Origin: Mercurialis annua
Lineage: Eukaryota > Streptophyta > Magnoliopsida > Malpighiales > Euphorbiaceae
Assembly (NCBI RefSeq): GCF_937616625.2
Contig: NC_065574.1
Location: 682,001 to 746,000, forward strand
Reading direction: 5' to 3'
Length of the DNA stretch: 64,000 bases
The translations under genes and the position numbers were made by a program. Position 1 is the first letter of the stretch, and each line of letters starts with the position of its first letter. Below the pieces are notes generated by a model. That model did not search any database. It saw only the letters and a list, made by a program, of their open reading frames with translations, and was not told where the DNA came from. Below, piece after piece: positions 35,658-44,845 of this stretch.

Positions 35658-37529
35658 ATGGATAAAACTAAAGAAATGGACAAAGAAACGGAAAACAAGG
35701 AAGAATTCGATGCATCAGAGGTAGAATACGTAAGCTACGGCGGCGAGCATCACTTACCGTTAATTATGAACCTCGTCGATCAAGAACTCAGCGAACCGTA
35801 CTCTATTTTCACTTACCGTTACTTCGTATACTTATGGCCTCAGCTCTCATTTCTGGTATATCAATTTGACTTCTTGAAATTAACCTAACACACTTTAATT
35901 TCACATTTATTTGTTAATTCATAGTTTCATTTTAATTTATAAAAAATTATACATATAATAATAAAAGAAATAAGTAATAGTTATATCGCAAATGATCATT
36001 GATTTGTTGTACATGATGCAACGGTTGTGTGGGTAAACTGTCTTAATTTATTGTTTGTTTTAGGCTTTTCATAAAGGTAAATGCATAGGGACGGTGGTTT
36101 GCAAGATGGGAGAGCATAGGAACACAACGTTTAGAGGCTACATTGCTATGTTAGTTGTTATTAACTCTTATAGAGGAAAAGGCATTGGTAAATTTGTGAC
36201 TTTTGTTGATTTGAGTTGAGAAAGTTTTTGATTTTTTTGAAAAATTGGAAATCTTTTGAATTTGCAGCTACTGAACTTGTTACTCGGTCGATTAAAGTGA
36301 TGATGGATTCGGGATGCGAAGAGGTAAGGTTATGGATCTTTTTTGGTTTTAATTAAAGTTTGATTCTTTTTAGCATGGTTAATTTAATTATATCCTTTAC
36401 ATTCATATATTATACATAATTACATATTAACATCTTTATGCATTAGGTTTAGGTTTAGGTGATGTTTCCTATTGTGAATAAGCTTATTGGTTGTATATAA
36501 AGTGATCAGTTAGAGATGTCTTTTGCTTATTTATCCATGAAGACAATAAACTTTGATGATTTGGTGGCAATGGCATTGACCGTGCTTGCTGCAATGGGAT
36601 AGAGTTTGAAGTTGAACCATTGTGGAAAGTTTGGTTAATGAGGCCTTGCAGCTTGTAGCTAAATGCTGTTGAGATATGCCAAGTTTTCTTGCTGTAGTGA
36701 CTAGTCTTGTAATTCCACTCTTGGCTATTGTTTAAATAACTTATTGAATGTGTTTTCACCCTGTCCACAAATTATTAAAAGACTGTAGAGTTAAGAAGGA
36801 GGAAGATTGCTTTTAGAAAGACGATAGAATTGTGGTAGGGTGAGTGTATGCTGAAAATTCATCATGTATGGTTTGGAGGCTTATGTGCCGAGCAACTGAA
36901 AATCATCTGCGAGACTCATATGTTTGATTAGCAATGAAGCGAAGGCTTCAGATGCTTGATTAGCATAGCCGCACATGTTAAACTGCTCCGTGTAAGCCAC
37001 CTGCATGCTTAGCGGAAGATTGTCTCAACCATGTTGGCTTCAGACTTTTATAGCCTCATAACAAGCAACTTCTTTTCTTGTTTGCTTTGCTATCCAATTG
37101 TTGATCCTGATATTGAAACAATATAGCCTAAGTGAACTTTATGATGTATTACTTTCTTTTGCCATTCTGCTGCTTCAAGCAGCACGAAAAATGGGTGTGT
37201 TTTTTCCTTAAGATCTCATTTTAAAGTTATCGAGGAGGTTATTTTCGTTCATTCATATTTATTTATTTATTTATTTTGTGAAGGTGACATTAGAAGCAGA
37301 AGTCACAAATAAAGGAGCACTTGCATTATACGGTCGTCTTGGGTTTATTAGAGCGAAACGGTTGTTTCATTACTATTTAAACGGTGTTGATGCATTTCGC
37401 CTGAAGCTACTATTCCCCCAACCGGAGATACACCCGGCACTAACTATGGCAGCCCAAATAGAAGATAGTCATAGACATATTGATCATCTACCAGGGGGAG
37501 AATGTTGTGGAATTCATCGCGATTTTTAG
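35658..37529 (+). CDS. NAA30: N-alpha-acetyltransferase 30 (NatC catalytic subunit, MAK3)
   Basis: Four exons: 35658-35855, 36064-36187, 36268-36323, 37284-37529 (624 nt, 207 aa). After a charged, E/K-rich tail of about 22 residues comes the GNAT fold: [20 protein letters not shown], then [20 protein letters not shown] (substrate site). The acetyl-CoA loop is YRGKGIA (about 102-108), followed by [20 protein letters not shown] and [16 protein letters not shown]. This is the NAA30/MAK3 signature; NatC acetylates N-termini such as Met-Leu and Met-Ile on ribosomes. The start is the first ATG of the frame. The last 30 residues ([19 protein letters not shown]) form a family-variable tail. Intron 3 (960 nt) holds no recognisable gene. 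Confidence 0.94.
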
Positions 37530-38517
37530 TTTAGCAAACATCGAATATGGAAGTTTTATGCCCTCTTCTTTTCGCTGGATATTTTTTCATACCAAGTTAA
37601 ACTGAAAGCTATCTTGTTCTCACTATGAAACCATTACATGATCTAGTTAGAGATGTATGTATTCATCTTTCAGATTATGATAAACTTTCCTATTTTTCTT
37701 TAAGATTGGCTGATGTTTTCATAAACCGGTACCTGTTTTGCAGGTATAAAGCTCGTTTCCACATAATCACTATTATAGTCTCTGGTACAGCAAATCCAAA
37801 CTCCCAAATCCTTTGCTAAAAACAATAAAAAAAAATGAAAGTTTTTATGAGTTTCTAGTTTATATAAAATACTTATCTAATGCTTAAAAGATAATATTAG
37901 ATGATTCTTACTAGTTTAAATAAAATATTTATTTAATTCATAAAAATATTAAAAATAGATAATTTTCATCAATTTTTAATCTACATATATGAATAATTTA
38001 CTTTAAAAAAATTAATTATAAAATCATCATTAAAAATTAACTTTATTTAAATTAGTGAACTTTTAAGTTTTATGAGTTTATATTATTTAAAATATTTATA
38101 TATATATATATTAAACTTACTAATTTTGAATTAGAGTTTACATTAAAAAAATTATAGTAATTCTGCGCTAAAACACAAGCATGCAACTAGCTAAAGATAT
38201 TTCGTTAGATTTTGCTATTAATTAAAAATGTTAGCTTGAATTATTTATTATTGCCAAAAGTAATTTCTTTTAAAAGAATAGTTTAATATAAATGAAATAG
38301 TAAATTCTTTATGATACTTTCACTGCTATGTTTGGCAAAAATAAGTAGAAATTTCATGTGTCTTTGTTGAGATTATAAATTTTAGGAACTAATTTGGAAA
38401 GAAAAAATAAAATATGTACCTAAAGTTTAAATAATTCAACCTCTTCAATTTATTTAATTAGTTTTTCCTCAATAACATTTCTTCTCAAACATAATGTGCA
38501 AATTTTAGTTAAATAAA

Positions 38518-38561
38518 ATAACAAAAGTGTAGACACAAAAAAAAAAAAATAACAAAAGTGT
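38518..38561 (+). mobile_element. Minimal retrotransposition footprint
   Basis: ATAACAAAAGTGT at 38518-38530 is repeated exactly at 38549-38561. Between them lie only AGACAC and 12 A residues. This is what an extremely 5'-truncated target-primed reverse transcription product leaves. The corresponding position in unit 2 (about 43450-43461) has a single copy. Confidence 0.75.
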
Positions 38562-38596
38562 CCTGCTCTAAAAATAAACTCCTATAACATTGTATA

Positions 38597-38660
38597 TGGC
38601 AGCGTAGGAAGCTGCCACGTATAATAAATCAGGCGTATATGGCAGCTTCTTAAGCTGCCA
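38597..38660. promoter_or_regulatory. Two GGCAGC...GCTGCC palindromes upstream of RBR gene 1
   Basis: TGGCAGCGTAGGAAGCTGCC at 38597-38616 and TGGCAGCTTCTTAAGCTGCC at 38640-38659 are inverted repeats about 200 bases before the RBR start. The second is repeated exactly upstream of RBR gene 2 (43566-43586). No role is known to me; it could be a protein-binding palindrome or a relic of a mobile element end. Confidence 0.45.
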
Positions 38661-38846
38661 CACTGATATTTTTGTTCGAAATAAAATTCCAGAAAGGAAA
38701 ATAAAAAAACTGATAGAAAATGAAACGTTGTCATTTCAAAAACGTTCCGAATTCTCCGGTGTTAGTTCTTATCCCTAACCACGATCTCAACGAATCGTTT
38801 CAAATTTTTAATTATGTGCTAACTTGAAGAAGAAGAAGTTACTAAC

Positions 38847-39852
38847 ATGGCGGCGGTTTCTGCAGAGGAAAACACAATGAAGACGAAGAAAAACAGTCCA
38901 AAAACCAGTAAAACAATCGAGAGAAGAGTGAGTGCGAAGATACCGGCACGAAGAGCCGAGAAAAGAGAGTTGCTTACCAAGCCAGACCCGTTCAGAAAAC
39001 CGCATGCACCACCATGTACGAAAAAGGTAAAACGTTCTAAATCACAGGAAGCTGTAATAGATTATGAGAAAGAATCATCATCAGATGGCCAATCTTCTCA
39101 AATATTCTGCGAAATTTGTACGGAAAGAAAAGAATTTAGCGACATGTTTGCTTCAGATAGATGTGTTCACAATTCTTTCTGTTCAAATTGTATAAGCAAA
39201 CATATTTCTGCAAAGATCCAACAAAGCATCACTCGCGTTACTTGCCCCGGAATTAACTGCAGGTCAGTTCTTAAACTTGATATTTGCCGAACCAAGCTAT
39301 CAAAACGAGTGATTGATCGTTGGGAAGAGGCGCTTTCAGTCGAGATGATAAACCAATTGCAGAAAATTTACTGCCCGTTTAAGGATTGTTCTGCTTTGTT
39401 AGTGAAGGATAATAAAGAAGGCGAAAAGGTGACGAGGGAATGCGAATGCCCGTTCTGCCATAGATTGTTTTGTGCTGAGTGTAATGTTCCGTGGCATTCG
39501 GGTTTCGAGTGTGGAGTGTTTCAGAAGTTGAATAAGGATGAGAGGGGAAAGGATGATTTGATGTTGATGAAGCTTGCTAAACAGAAGAAATGGATTAGAT
39601 GTCCTAAGTGTAGATTCTATGTTGAAAGAATACACGGATGCCCACATATGACTTGCAGGTTTGCGCGAAAACTTATCGAGTTTTACGTTTCTGTTTTGTG
39701 TTTTATTATGTTTTTGGAAATACTTTAAATAATTTGAAATTTTATATTTGTAATGTATTTTTGTTATGCATAATTGTAGGTGTAGATTTGAGTTTTGTTA
39801 TGGATGCGGATTGCAGTGGAATGCTAATCATGGTGGCTGCGCCAGAATTTAA
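38847..39852 (+). CDS. RBR (RING1-IBR-RING2) E3 ubiquitin ligase with SUVH4-derived N-terminus, copy 1
   Basis: Two exons, 38847-39658 and 39780-39852 (885 nt, 294 aa). The RBR domain begins FCEICTERKEF at residue 87. RING1 ligands include C88, C91 and C112/C115. The IBR spans about 160-222 (CPFKDCSALL, then CECPFCHRLFCAECNVPWHS). RING2 spans 252-291 (CPKCRFYVERIHGCPHMTCR), with the presumed catalytic Cys at 270, the acceptor of ubiquitin thioester in RBR chemistry. Exon 2 supplies the end of RING2 (CRFEFCYGCGLQWNANHGGC). The body resembles plant RSL1-like RBR ligases. Residues 1-45 instead align with the SUVH4 N-terminus encoded at 47985 (MAAV..EEN, SPKT, IERR.SA.I). The leader is SUVH4-like too. 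Intact; substrate unknown. Confidence 0.88.
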
Positions 39853-39924
39853 AATTGTTCAGAAGCTCCTTTTTATCTGTTTTGAATTTTTGTCATAGTT
39901 ATAAACAATTTGCTTAACCCGTCA

Positions 39925-40166
39925 GAGAAATTCTTATGTGAACCTAGTTCGCCACGTAGGATTATGAACCCTCCATTAAATACATGACACGTGGCGTACT
40001 TAAATACCATAACCAATCAATAAATAGCATTTAATTCTTATTAAAAGATCACTAATTAATGTTATATTTATTGATTGGTTATGGTATTTAAGTACGCCAC
40101 GTGTCATGTATTTAATGGAGGGTTTATAATTCTACGTGGCGAACTAAGTTCACACAAGTATTTCTC
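39925..40166. mobile_element. Hairpin MITE (about 105-bp arms), full-length in unit 1
   Basis: The arms are almost perfectly complementary: GAGAAATTCTTATGTGAACC on the left, GAGAAATACTTGTGTGAACT from the right on the other strand. They continue through 'GTTCGCCACGTAG', 'CCCTCCATTAAATACATGAC' and 'ACGTGGCGTACTTAAATACC'. The right flank is CGTCACAAG; the left flank is partly lost (CGTCA). The same insertion is present in unit 2 (44933-45010) with an intact 9-bp duplication, so it predates the unit duplication. The 9-bp duplication suggests a MULE-type element. Confidence 0.85.
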
Positions 40167-40408
40167 CGTCACAAGGGCCACTTACTTTCAACATTTTTGT
40201 CTATCGGATCCATCTTGAAAGTTTGCTATTTAATAGGTCCTTGTGTTATTTGTTATCTTTGTTTAATGTAGCTTTTTTTTATGGACAGAAGTTGTAAACA
40301 TGTGGCTCAGATGCCATTAAAAAGTGATTAACAATTTTCATATCAGATATGGTAAAAGACCTCTATATTTTTAAACTTGTATTTACCTTATTCTTTGTTC
40401 AAATTTTT

Positions 40409-41992
40409 TTTTTTGAAGAAGAAGAAAGATGGAACTTTATTAATTAAGAATGAGAATTAACAAGTTCATTGACCGGAAAAGGGACATTCCCGTCAGAGAT
40501 GCAATCTTTGCTAATAAAGATACCCCATTTGGCTAGGGCATGTGCAACTTGGTTACATTGTCTTCGAGCATGCTTAAACTGAACATCCCAATCTTTTGTG
40601 ATATCCAAAACATCGTCGATGATCAATTGAATGGGATCGATTGCGCAAAAAGGTTGGCGAAGCCTGTTGATGACATTGGCCGAGTCTGACTCGCAAATAA
40701 CTCTCTCCCCTTAGATGTCTGCTGCAACCTGGATCCCAAATAAAATGGCTTGAGCTTCAGCCGTTTCTACGTCAGTTATACCATGCAGATTCTTGACACC
40801 CCATCTGAGAATTGAACCATCAGAATCCCTACAAACCACGCTTACAACTGATAATTGGCGACCAACCGAAATTGCAGCATTGGTGTTCAACTTGATGGTA
40901 TTTTCTGGAGGAGGATCCCATTCTAGCTTGTCTTCATCCCTGAGAGCCCGAGAACGACGGTCAGAAGCTGATATATTATTCTGCTGGCTAGTGATTCCAG
41001 CAAATAACATGGTTGTGGGAAGCCTCTTGTTTCCGAAGACAATATTGTTCCTGTCAGTCCATATGGTCCAGAGACTCATTATAAACACCTGCAAATCGGG
41101 TTCTTTTAGGGCGTTGAACATCTGTGAAAGCCACTCAACGAGATTATTGCATCTAAAGCCATCAACTCTCAAGTTAAGAGGGGACAGTAACCACATTCCT
41201 CTAACAATGTCACAATCCTTAAGCGCTGGATAGGACTTTCATCAACACTCCCACAACGAGGACACAGAGTTGAGATCGTGGAAATCCTATGGGACAACTT
41301 GACATTGCATGGGAGCGAGTCATGCAGGATACGCCATAAGAAGTGGCGAACCTTAGGCTGTACAGGGCAACGCCAAATTTTCAACCACAATGCGTTATCT
41401 AGTCGATTTGACGATGAGGAAGCTGCACTACGGTTGATCAGCTTACACGCTTGATAATACCCAGATTTAACCGTGTAAAACCCGTTTTTATTTAGCGGCC
41501 AAAATAGCTTGTCTGGAGGGAGATTCCTACTGATAGGAATTTTCAGAATATTAACGGCATCAGTTGGCGAGAAAGAGGCCTAAACCAACGCATGATTCCA
41601 GGAACCGTCGGGGTTCAGCAGCGAATTGACTCTACTACCATCCGGGACATCCACAACACCTTTCGGTTTCATATAACTAGCGGTTGAGATCCAGTTATCA
41701 GCCATAACATCAACAGAGGTACCATTCCCTATCCTCCAAGTAATACCAGAGTCGAGGACTTGTTTCCCCTCCATGAGGCTCTGCCATAAGAAACTCGTAC
41801 CACGGCGTCTACTGACCTGCAAAAAATCCTGTCTCAGGTAGTATTTTGCCTTGAGAACTCTAGCGCACAAAGAATCCGGTTTTTGGACGAGGTTCCAAGC
41901 TTGTTTAGCAAGCATAGCGAGGTTGAAGGCTCGAAGATTCCTAAAGCCTAAACCCCCTTCCTTTTTCGGCTTGCATATAGAATTTCAGTAGA
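40409..41992 (-). mobile_element. 5'-truncated LINE (non-LTR retrotransposon) fragment
   Basis: On the minus strand this encodes broken pieces of the C-terminal part of a plant LINE ORF2. A region ending WRIGNGTSVDVMADNWIS lies at 41580-41915. A zf-RVT zinc-finger region (VRHFLWRILHDSLPCN, then CPRCGSVDES) lies at 41169-41390. The RNase H-like domain (LWTIWTDRNNIVFGN, KLNTNAA, ETAEAQAILFGIQVAADI, CNQVAHALAKWGIF) lies at 40444-41196. Stops and frameshifts separate them. The T-run at about 40404-40414 is the 3' poly(A). CTTTGTTCAAATTTTT occurs at both ends (40393-40408 and 41993-42008), a 16-bp target-site duplication. The matching site in unit 2 (about 45230-45250) is empty. Pseudogenic. Confidence 0.9.
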
Positions 41993-42547
41993 CTTTGTTC
42001 AAATTTTTATCCAGTAGATTTTGTACTCAGTAAATTTTTCGGTTTATTTGGTCCCTCTAAAAATTTTGCCAATGTAAAAAATTAATTGGACGTGTAAATT
42101 TGATTTCATATGCGTTTTACAATAAGAGTGATGTACGCCCGTTAAAAAAATCTAAAAATTTAAATAAATTAAGAACAAAATCTAGATTATGATAAAAGTT
42201 TTTTAAAAAAAATCTAAAAATTTAAAATAAATTGAGAACAAACTCTAGATTATGATAAAAGTTTTAAAAAGGACCATCTAAATGAAATTTTAGAGATAAT
42301 GTATTGGGGATAATTAATCTCAATATTATTTTGACAAAACCCCATTTAACAAAATATAGTTATTAAATTTCAAATTTGATCTATCAACTATTTATTTGCA
42401 CAAATATACTTTTGAAATTGTAAAAATAAAGAGTCATTATTACTAATCTTTCATTATTGATTTGCATGTTTCCATTTCTCTTAGTTAGATTTTTCTCTAT
42501 TATTCTATTAATCAAATCTTTCCATTTTATTTTAAATTTAGATTGAA

Positions 42548-42730
42548 ATGGCTTTCATGACAGTTCCGCCACCACCATCAGCTACCACTAGTCCCATCCG
42601 CCACTGGTCACACCATAACAACTTCATCTTCTCTAAATCTCGCCATCCCCAAATACAACAGCAACTCCATCTTTTCTGTCATTTTCAACGGCGGCTCGCC
42701 GGCTCCAATAGTTTCAAAAAGGAGAGATGA
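42548..42730 (+). other. Unassigned 60-codon frame resembling a transit peptide
   Basis: MAFMTVPPPPSATTSPIRHW begins a basic S/T/P/H-rich frame ending KKER-stop. Composition resembles an organelle-targeting N-terminus but nothing follows that looks like a mature protein. It lies just left of duplicated unit 2 and may be a severed 5' exon of an unrelated gene. I do not recognise it. Confidence 0.25.
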
Positions 42731-43157
42731 TTCGTTGTTTGCAACAACAAAATGGAATCAAAAGTGCTATTTTAAATTTTAAAAGCTATTGTTATTATAT
42801 TACTTATTAATTTTTAATTTATATGAACAATTTATTTAAAAAATTATAAAATTATCATCAAAATAAAAATAACACGGTATTTAAATTCATGAACTTTTAA
42901 AATAATGGTTGAATAGTAAAATTTAAATGGAATAGTAAATTCTTTATGATACTTCACAGCTATGTTTGGCAAAAATAAGTAGAAAATTTTATGTGTCCTT
43001 GTTCAGATCATAAATTTAGGAAAAAATTAATTCCTCTAATTTGGAAAGAAAAATAAATAATTGTAAAATATGTACCTAAAGTTTAAATAATTCAACCTCT
43101 TCACTTTATTTAATTAGTTTTGTCTCAAAAACACTTCTTCTCAAACATAATGTGCAG

Positions 43158-43450
43158 ATTTTTTTTTCCAAAGTAGATATTTGATAGAAATGAGACCATT
43201 TTTACACCATATTACAAAGTTTGTAGAAATAAAAACTTAACAGAAGCAGCTAACTCATGTGCTAAAATATTAAATCGACGATTAACATGATGGACAGAGC
43301 AAAGAATAAACTGATCCTGTAGACGCCAAATGTCTTGACAAATCCTCCAAGTTCTATAATCCGTTACTGTAGTCGAATTAATAACTTGCGAAACTTGAAA
43401 AACGTCACCCTCCATAATAACTCGAAGCCAAGAACGTGAAACTGTAAAAG
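43158..43450 (-). mobile_element. LINE 3' fragment (RNase H end)
   Basis: On the minus strand the frame at 43212-43499 contains IMEGDVFQVSQVINS, TWRICQDIWRLQDQFILCSV and HHVNRRFNILAHELAASVKF, the end of a plant LINE RNase H-like domain. A T-run at about 43158-43168 would be its poly(A). It interrupts the stretch of unit 2 that corresponds to about 38500-38520 in unit 1. Flank duplication not resolved. Confidence 0.7.
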
Positions 43451-43565
43451 AACAAAAGGTTCCTGCTCTTAAAAAATAACTCTTACAACATTGTGCCACA
43501 TATAGTTTTAACTTTTTTTTCTTATTATTTGGTTAATTAACCCTATAAAAGAAATCAGCCATATA

Positions 43566-43586
43566 TGGCAGCTTCTTAAGCTGCCA
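43566..43586. promoter_or_regulatory. Palindrome upstream of RBR gene 2
   Basis: TGGCAGCTTCTTAAGCTGCC is identical to 38640-38659 upstream of RBR gene 1. Conservation in both duplicated promoters is visible; function is not known. Confidence 0.45.
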
Positions 43587-43849
43587 CACACAGTGTGACA
43601 GTTATTTTTGTTCTAAATAAATTTCGAGAAAGGAAAATAAAGACTGATAGAAAAAGAGACGTTTTAATTTCAAAAACGTTCCGAATTCTTAGGTTTTATC
43701 ACTTATCCTTCCAAAAATAACACCATCAATCAAACCCCTCTATCCATCTCTCCAGTTTTCAGCTCTATTTCCTCACTTACTACCATCAAATCCCTCGCCA
43801 CGATCTCAACGAACCATTTCATATTTTTTGAAGTACAAAATTTACTAAA

Positions 43850-44845
43850 ATGGTGGCGCTTTCTGCAGAGGAAAACACAACGAAGGCAAAGAAATTAAGT
43901 CCAAAAACAGGTAAAAAAATCGAGAGAAGAGTGAGTGCAAGGATACAGGCACGAACAGCCGAGAAAAAAGAGTTGGTCACCAAGCGAAACCCGCCCAGAA
44001 AACGTCATGCACCATGTACCAAGAAAAGAAAAAGAACAGTAAAACGTTCGAAATCGCTGGAAGCTGTAATAGAATCTGAGAAAGAATCATCAGATGGCCA
44101 ATCGTCTCAAATATTCTGCGAAATTTGTGCGGAAAGAAAAGAATTTATCGACATGTTTGCGACAGAGAGCTGTGTCCATAATTCTTTCTGTTCAGATTGT
44201 ATAAGCAAACACGTTTCCACAAAGATTCAAGAAAGCATCACTCGCGTTACTTGCCCTGGAATTAACTGCAGCTCAGTTCTTGAACTCGATATTTGCAGAA
44301 CCAAGCTATCGAAACGAGTGGTTGATCGTTGGGAGGAGGCGCTTTCCGTAGAGATGATAAACCAATTGCAGAAAATTTACTGCCCGTTTAAGGATTGTTC
44401 TGCTTTGTTAGTGAAGGATAATAAAGAAGGTGAAAAGGTGACGAGGGAATGCGAATGCCCGTTCTGCCATAGATTGTTTTGTGCTGAGTGTAATGTTCCG
44501 TGGCATTCGGGTGTTGAGTGTGGAGTGTTTCAGAAGTTGAATAAGGATGAGAGGGGAAAGGATGATTTGATGTTGATGGAGCTTGCTAAGCAGAAGAAAT
44601 GGAGTAGATGTCCCAAGTGTAGATTCTATGTCGAAAGAATACATGGATGCCCACATATGATTTGCAGGTTAGCACAAAAACTTATCGAGTTCTACGTTTC
44701 TGTTTATGATTTCAGGAATACTTTTAAAAATTTGTAATTTTTGTAGTGTATTTTTGTTATGCATAAATGTAGGTGTAGATTTGAGTTTTGTTATGGATGC
44801 GGGTTGCAGTGGAATGCTAATCATGGTGGCTGCGCCAGAATTTAA
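43850..44845 (+). CDS. RBR E3 ubiquitin ligase with SUVH4-derived N-terminus, copy 2
   Basis: Two exons, 43850-44667 and 44773-44845 (891 nt, 296 aa), with the same intron position as copy 1. N-terminal residues 1-45 (EENTTKAKKLSPKTGKKIER, then RVSARIQA) are even closer to the SUVH4 N-terminus ([17 protein letters not shown]) than copy 1. A KKRKRTVKR basic cluster follows, a plausible nuclear localisation signal. RING1 starts FCEICAERKEF. The IBR is identical in protein sequence to copy 1. RING2 is CPKCRFYVERIHGCPHMICR, with the presumed catalytic Cys at about 272, completed by exon 2. All zinc ligands appear intact. The leader from about 43640 (AAAAACGTTCCGAATTCTTA) matches the SUVH4 leader at 47769. 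Likely a functional recent duplicate; whether its N-terminus gives it a chromatin-linked role is inference only. Confidence 0.88.

Larger units (their letters stand above)
37530..38846. other. 3' flank of NAA30 and leader of RBR unit 1
   Basis: AT-rich. From about 37900 onward the sequence aligns with 42770-43850, marking the left part of the tandem duplication. It includes a minimal retro-insertion footprint (38518-38561), two palindromes (38597-38617 and 38640-38660), and from about 38713 a leader resembling the SUVH4 leader. Confidence 0.6.
39853..43849. other. Spacer between the two RBR genes
   Basis: Contains the 3' flank of RBR gene 1, an inverted-repeat element (39925-40166), a LINE fragment (40409-41992), a short unassigned frame at 42548-42730, the left half of duplicated unit 2 (from about 42770) and a second LINE fragment (43158-43450). 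The RBR gene 2 leader starts at about 43640. Confidence 0.65.
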
